DNA of 22,756 nt from Conidiobolus incongruus B7586 (Eukaryota > Entomophthoromycota > Entomophthoromycetes > Entomophthorales > Conidiobolaceae), in contig JNEM01016746.1 in NCBI GenBank assembly GCA_000697335.1, positions 1 to 22,756 on the forward strand. The letters are read 5' to 3'. The notes beneath the pieces were generated by a model that searched no databases, was not told where the DNA came from, and saw nothing but the letters and a program-made list of their open reading frames with translations. This document shows positions 18,703-22,756 of this stretch, one piece after another. The translations under genes were made by a program, and so were the position numbers. Each line of letters starts with the position of its first letter. The first letter of the stretch is position 1.

Positions 18703-21700
18703 TTTAATTAATAATCCGTGTTAATAGTTGAGCTATTCACGCTTTCCACCCCTTAATCATTAATCCTAAGTCGATTAATTATTATTTGTACAAAAGATTA
18801 ACCTATAAAATTTATTGTTTATTTTAACATCATTAAATTAAAACTTCATTGACTTAAATAAAATCATTTATTCTTTAATTTTCTTTTTTTTTTAAAAAAA
18901 ATATAAATAATATAAAATATTTTAATAAATAAACTACCTCATTAGTTAATCATTTAAATAATTTATATTTGTTTTACTTAATAATTAATAGATTGACAGT
19001 ATTTTTTATCTTATTAAAAGTTGAATTTTAAGCCAAATAACCGCTTAATTATTAAAAAGGAGATAAAAAAAGATTTTTAATTTAATTTAGAGGTAAAAAA
19101 AACCTTTATAATAATGTTACAATTGATATTAAATTAATTTTAGTTATTAATTTATTTTTTTTTAACTTGGTAAAATATTAATAAAAATAATTCAAAAAAT
19201 TTTAATATTTTTATATAATTTTTGCCAAGTTTGAATATTATTTTAAGTCAAAATATTTATTTTCGGTACTACTTTCATTAAATTCAGTTCGGACGATTTT
19301 TTAATTTGATATATTTATTAACATCCAATTATTTTATCTATTAATTTCACTATTTTAAATAAAATTTTCTCAAGTCCTCACTTTTGATTTAGTTAAATTT
19401 GGTTGCCAATTTTACAGATGTGATCACTCAATATCAACTTTTGTTCTTATATCGAATCTTAAAATAGAATTATGGCAAAGTTCTACATAATTTATTTTTA
19501 AATTAAAAAAAATGATTGGAGTGTAAAGTTCATTGAAAATCTTTAGTTTATTAATGAATTTAACATAATATTATGAATATCAATCTCGAAAAAAATTGTT
19601 AATATAAATCACCTCTATAATCTAATAGATCTATTTTTCAACAATATCTAAATTTAATGAATTCTTGATTTCAATTAATACTTGGATAAATAGCAATTAT
19701 TAGACAATTACTCAATATCCAATACCCAGGAATCCATACCAATATCTAAGTCCAACGAGCATGAATTGCTCCAGTACACTTTCTTACCAGCTTGCATTAT
19801 TTTTCCACCAGTTGCAGGATTTTAATAGCCCAAATTCTGATTAATTTCAATTAATTTTATCCCCAATCACCTCAAAAAAAAATTAATTAAAATTGTCAAA
19901 TTATCCATTGGGTGATGATGTAATTCGGTTGTGATTGGATCAAATTCTCACATGGCAAATTGTTGAAAGTTTAAGAAAATTGGTCAAGTTTTGAGAAAAA
20001 TTGTATTAGATATTTAATTTTTTCAGTTATAACTTTTTGCAAATTGAATATTATTAGAATTTTTTTAATAATATATATATATATATAATTCCAATAATGA
20101 TTCAATTTTTATAAAATATTAATTCTAATATTAATTATATACCCATCTATTCATTATAATGGCGTTCAATTTAAGAACCAACTTAATTAGATCTAATAAG
20201 AATCAAAAAGTTGAAAATTAAAGGAAAAAAAACAAAATAGGGAGGTAGAAAACTAAATAAGTTAAAAATTAGACCCTTTGCTTTTTCTTTGCGATTCAAT
20301 TAATTCCTTTGTGAGATTAAATTGATTCTTAATATATGAACAATGGTTAGATTATCGTGAGCTCTTCATGATTTTCGGAGATTAATTTGAAAGTTTTTTT
20401 CGATTGATATAAAAATATAGATATAAAGATTATGAATTGATTGAAAATCAGACGAGTGTGTGATATTTGGAGGAGTTTTTGAGTGTACATATCAACGATC
20501 TCTAGTCAAATAGATTATATTATTTACATTTTATTTCAGACTGCCTCCAAATTTGATACTTTTATCTAATTAATAATTTTGCTTAGGACCTCAATTGCAG
20601 GTATTGGTATTATCATATATATGCTTTACTTGAATTAATATAAGCACTTATCTTGGAAAGTGTGTATTTTGTATTTATTTTTTAAGTCTAGTTTTTTTTC
20701 TAATTATAATTTCATTTTTATTTTGAATACATTTGATGTAATTAAAAATTGCACCCTTCATTAATCTACACCCTTTGTTCAAAGTAACTCATCCACGTAT
20801 ATTCTTCCCATTGGTTTGATTGTTAATTTGGTTCAATGGATATTCAAAAACTTTTCATACCAAAGAACTATCTAATATAAATCACTAATATATCATAATA
20901 TCACATTGCCAATCAAACCTCAGTGGTTATATGAAATTTTGATAATTCAACAATTAAAAAGATAAACACTTGGACAACATGATAAATTTTTTAACTTTTT
21001 TTATATATTGTTTATATTTCTGATAATATTTATTTCCGGCCATCAAGTTTTGATAACTTAAATTACTCTCAAATTAACCAGGTTTTCACTATTATAATCC
21101 TGGGAATTTAAATACTTTAATCGCATCGTTAATATAAAATAACAAAGCTAAATTAGAATTACAGATTTATTAAAAAATAAACTAATAACAATAATATATT
21201 TTGGCTTGATTATTAAAAAGAATCACACTATAAATAAATTTTTGTATTTGCTAAAATCATTCTATCAATTAAAAGATTTTAATATATTAAATTTTGAAAT
21301 AAATTATAGTTATAAAATTTTAAACATTAATTTTGAAAGATTACAAAGAATAACCCATAAATATCAATAAAATTTAAAAAATTCCAAGAATTGATACAAA
21401 AATAAAAAAAATACAAAGATTTGATTTTAAGAATATAATATTTCTTTGTAAATTGAATACTCATTAAAAAATCGGGAATTAGATCAATTCTATATCAAAT
21501 ATTTGATAAAATTGTTTTTTGAATCAAATTCCTGATAGTTTTTATGTCAAACCATTTCAAATTTGAAAACTTATATTACAGATAAAAATATCAATCTTAA
21601 AAAACTGAATAAGAGATTCTATATTATTTGTGATTTTCTTTAAAACAACAGATCAAATTTGAATTTAGTATTAGTTTAAAGATTTTATGAGTAACCATTT

Positions 21701-22756
21701 AATCTCAAACATTTGCACCTAATTATAATTTTTTCAATTCAATTATATTTTGACTATTAAAACATTTTTATAATATTTTAATTGGATTATTGAATAATTC
21801 ATTATCTACACAAACTATAGAATAATAAACTGATCGTATATTGAAATGAAAAATTGCATTGATTGTTTTATTTTCTTTAACCACAATAATATATTTTTAA
21901 AAAGTCATTTAACTGATATAAGGGTACTTCTAAGTTGTAAAATATAATATTTCAGTCAATTTTTATATTTAACAAAATAAATTAAACTGAACTTAGTTAT
22001 TTAAATTCAAAGTTTTTTTGATAATCTTATTTTGAATAAAAATCAATATATTAAGATATATATTAAATATTACCCCAAAATCAAGGGAATAGTAAATCTT
22101 TTAATCTCTGATTTTTCTACTATATTATTGGTTCCAAAAAATTATTTAAAAATAAATAGAAAATATATAGTCTTAAACATTATCTATATTGTTCTTTTAT
22201 TAAAAAATTTTAAAATTTTTTGTTTAACTTTATCAAACTTAAGTTGAATAATAATTATCAAAAGTCTTTTTTATTTTAATTTTACTAAAACTTAACCATG
22301 AACTTTTTAAAATCTTTTGAGATTTATAAGCAATTTATAAAAATATTATTTTACTTAAATTTACTTTTTTTTGTTAAATAAACTAATTTAAGATATATGG
22401 AAAATTATTTAATATTTTCCAATATTTCAAAAATGAATTTTAATTATTATATTTTAATATAATTTAAGTAAAACAAATTTTAAAAATATCTTTTTATTTT
22501 AATTAAAGAATTATCATAATATTTAAATTTGAACTTAATATAATAAATTAAAATATAAAATTAATACCTTATAATTTAATTAAAGCTAGAAAAACTAAAA
22601 TATCTATAGCTAAACAAAATTTATAAATATAGTTAAATCTAAAGCTATAATAATAAATTATTATAATTAATGGATTTTAAATCTTTTTATATAATTCTTT
22701 ATCAAAATATTTAGTTATATTAAAACAATACCTTATATAAATTCTTATGAATAAAT
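18703..22756. other. AT-rich spacer downstream of the arrestin gene
   Basis: I see no gene I can support in about 4 kb. A small less AT-rich island at about 19680-19930 has an open plus-strand stretch (19704-19844, 46 codons, no ATG at its start) overlapping a 29-codon minus-strand frame starting at an ATG at 19797. Their overlap and lack of family resemblance leave both unproven. The plus-strand frame at 22032-22247 starts with TTG and is Ile/Lys/Asn/Leu-rich low complexity. A short (AT)n run is at 20071-20087. Confidence 0.6.

Noticed and set aside
22032-22247. 71-codon plus-strand frame
   Set aside because: TTG start and Ile/Lys/Asn/Leu-rich low complexity; looks like a chance frame.
1-22756. 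CRISPR arrays, LTR or virus-derived elements, toxin genes
   Set aside because: No spaced direct repeats, paired long terminal repeats, or capsid, polymerase, integrase or envelope-like motifs were seen in any frame I read.

Overview
The window looks like nuclear DNA of an early-diverging fungus with a very AT-rich genome. The evidence is an intronless arrestin-related (ART-type) adaptor ending in a PPxY motif, a Moh1/Yippee protein, short GT-AG introns (mostly 49-72 nt), one eukaryotic tRNA gene with internal A and B boxes, and long near-featureless AT-rich spacers carrying trinucleotide microsatellites. I cannot fix the lineage; Zoopagomycota- or chytrid-like fungi would fit. No virus-like element, LTR element, recognisable transposon or CRISPR array was seen.

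Layout: 1-2378 is AT-rich spacer. 2379-5468 (+) is a single-exon eukaryotic phospholipase D with two HKD motifs and an unusual N-terminal cysteine-rich (multiple CxxC) region in place of the usual lipid-binding domains. 7198-7691 (+) is a complete four-exon Yippee-like zinc protein. It converges on 8218-8858 (-), a four-exon gene for a small basic-to-acidic protein of unknown family. A tRNA-Leu(CAA) gene (9210-9292, +) lies in the divergent gap before 9403-10912 (+), a four-exon gene for a 444-residue Ser/Asn-rich protein I do not recognise. 10913-17661 is a long spacer with two opposed microsatellites, (AAT)22 and (ATT)20, and two islands of less AT-rich sequence. The island at about 15.59-16.97 kb may hold an unresolved spliced or decayed gene on the minus strand. 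17662-18702 (+) is the ART-type arrestin. 18703-22756 is spacer with one small ambiguous island near 19.7-19.85 kb.

How the genes relate: they are independent eukaryotic transcription units, not an operon. The phospholipase D (phosphatidic acid production, membrane traffic) and the ART arrestin (ubiquitin-ligase adaptor for plasma-membrane proteins) both belong to membrane-trafficking biology, but they lie 12 kb apart and I infer no shared control. The two intronless genes use clearly more G/C-rich codons than the two spliced unknown genes. All exon models were read by eye from splice signals and reading-frame continuity and have no transcript support.
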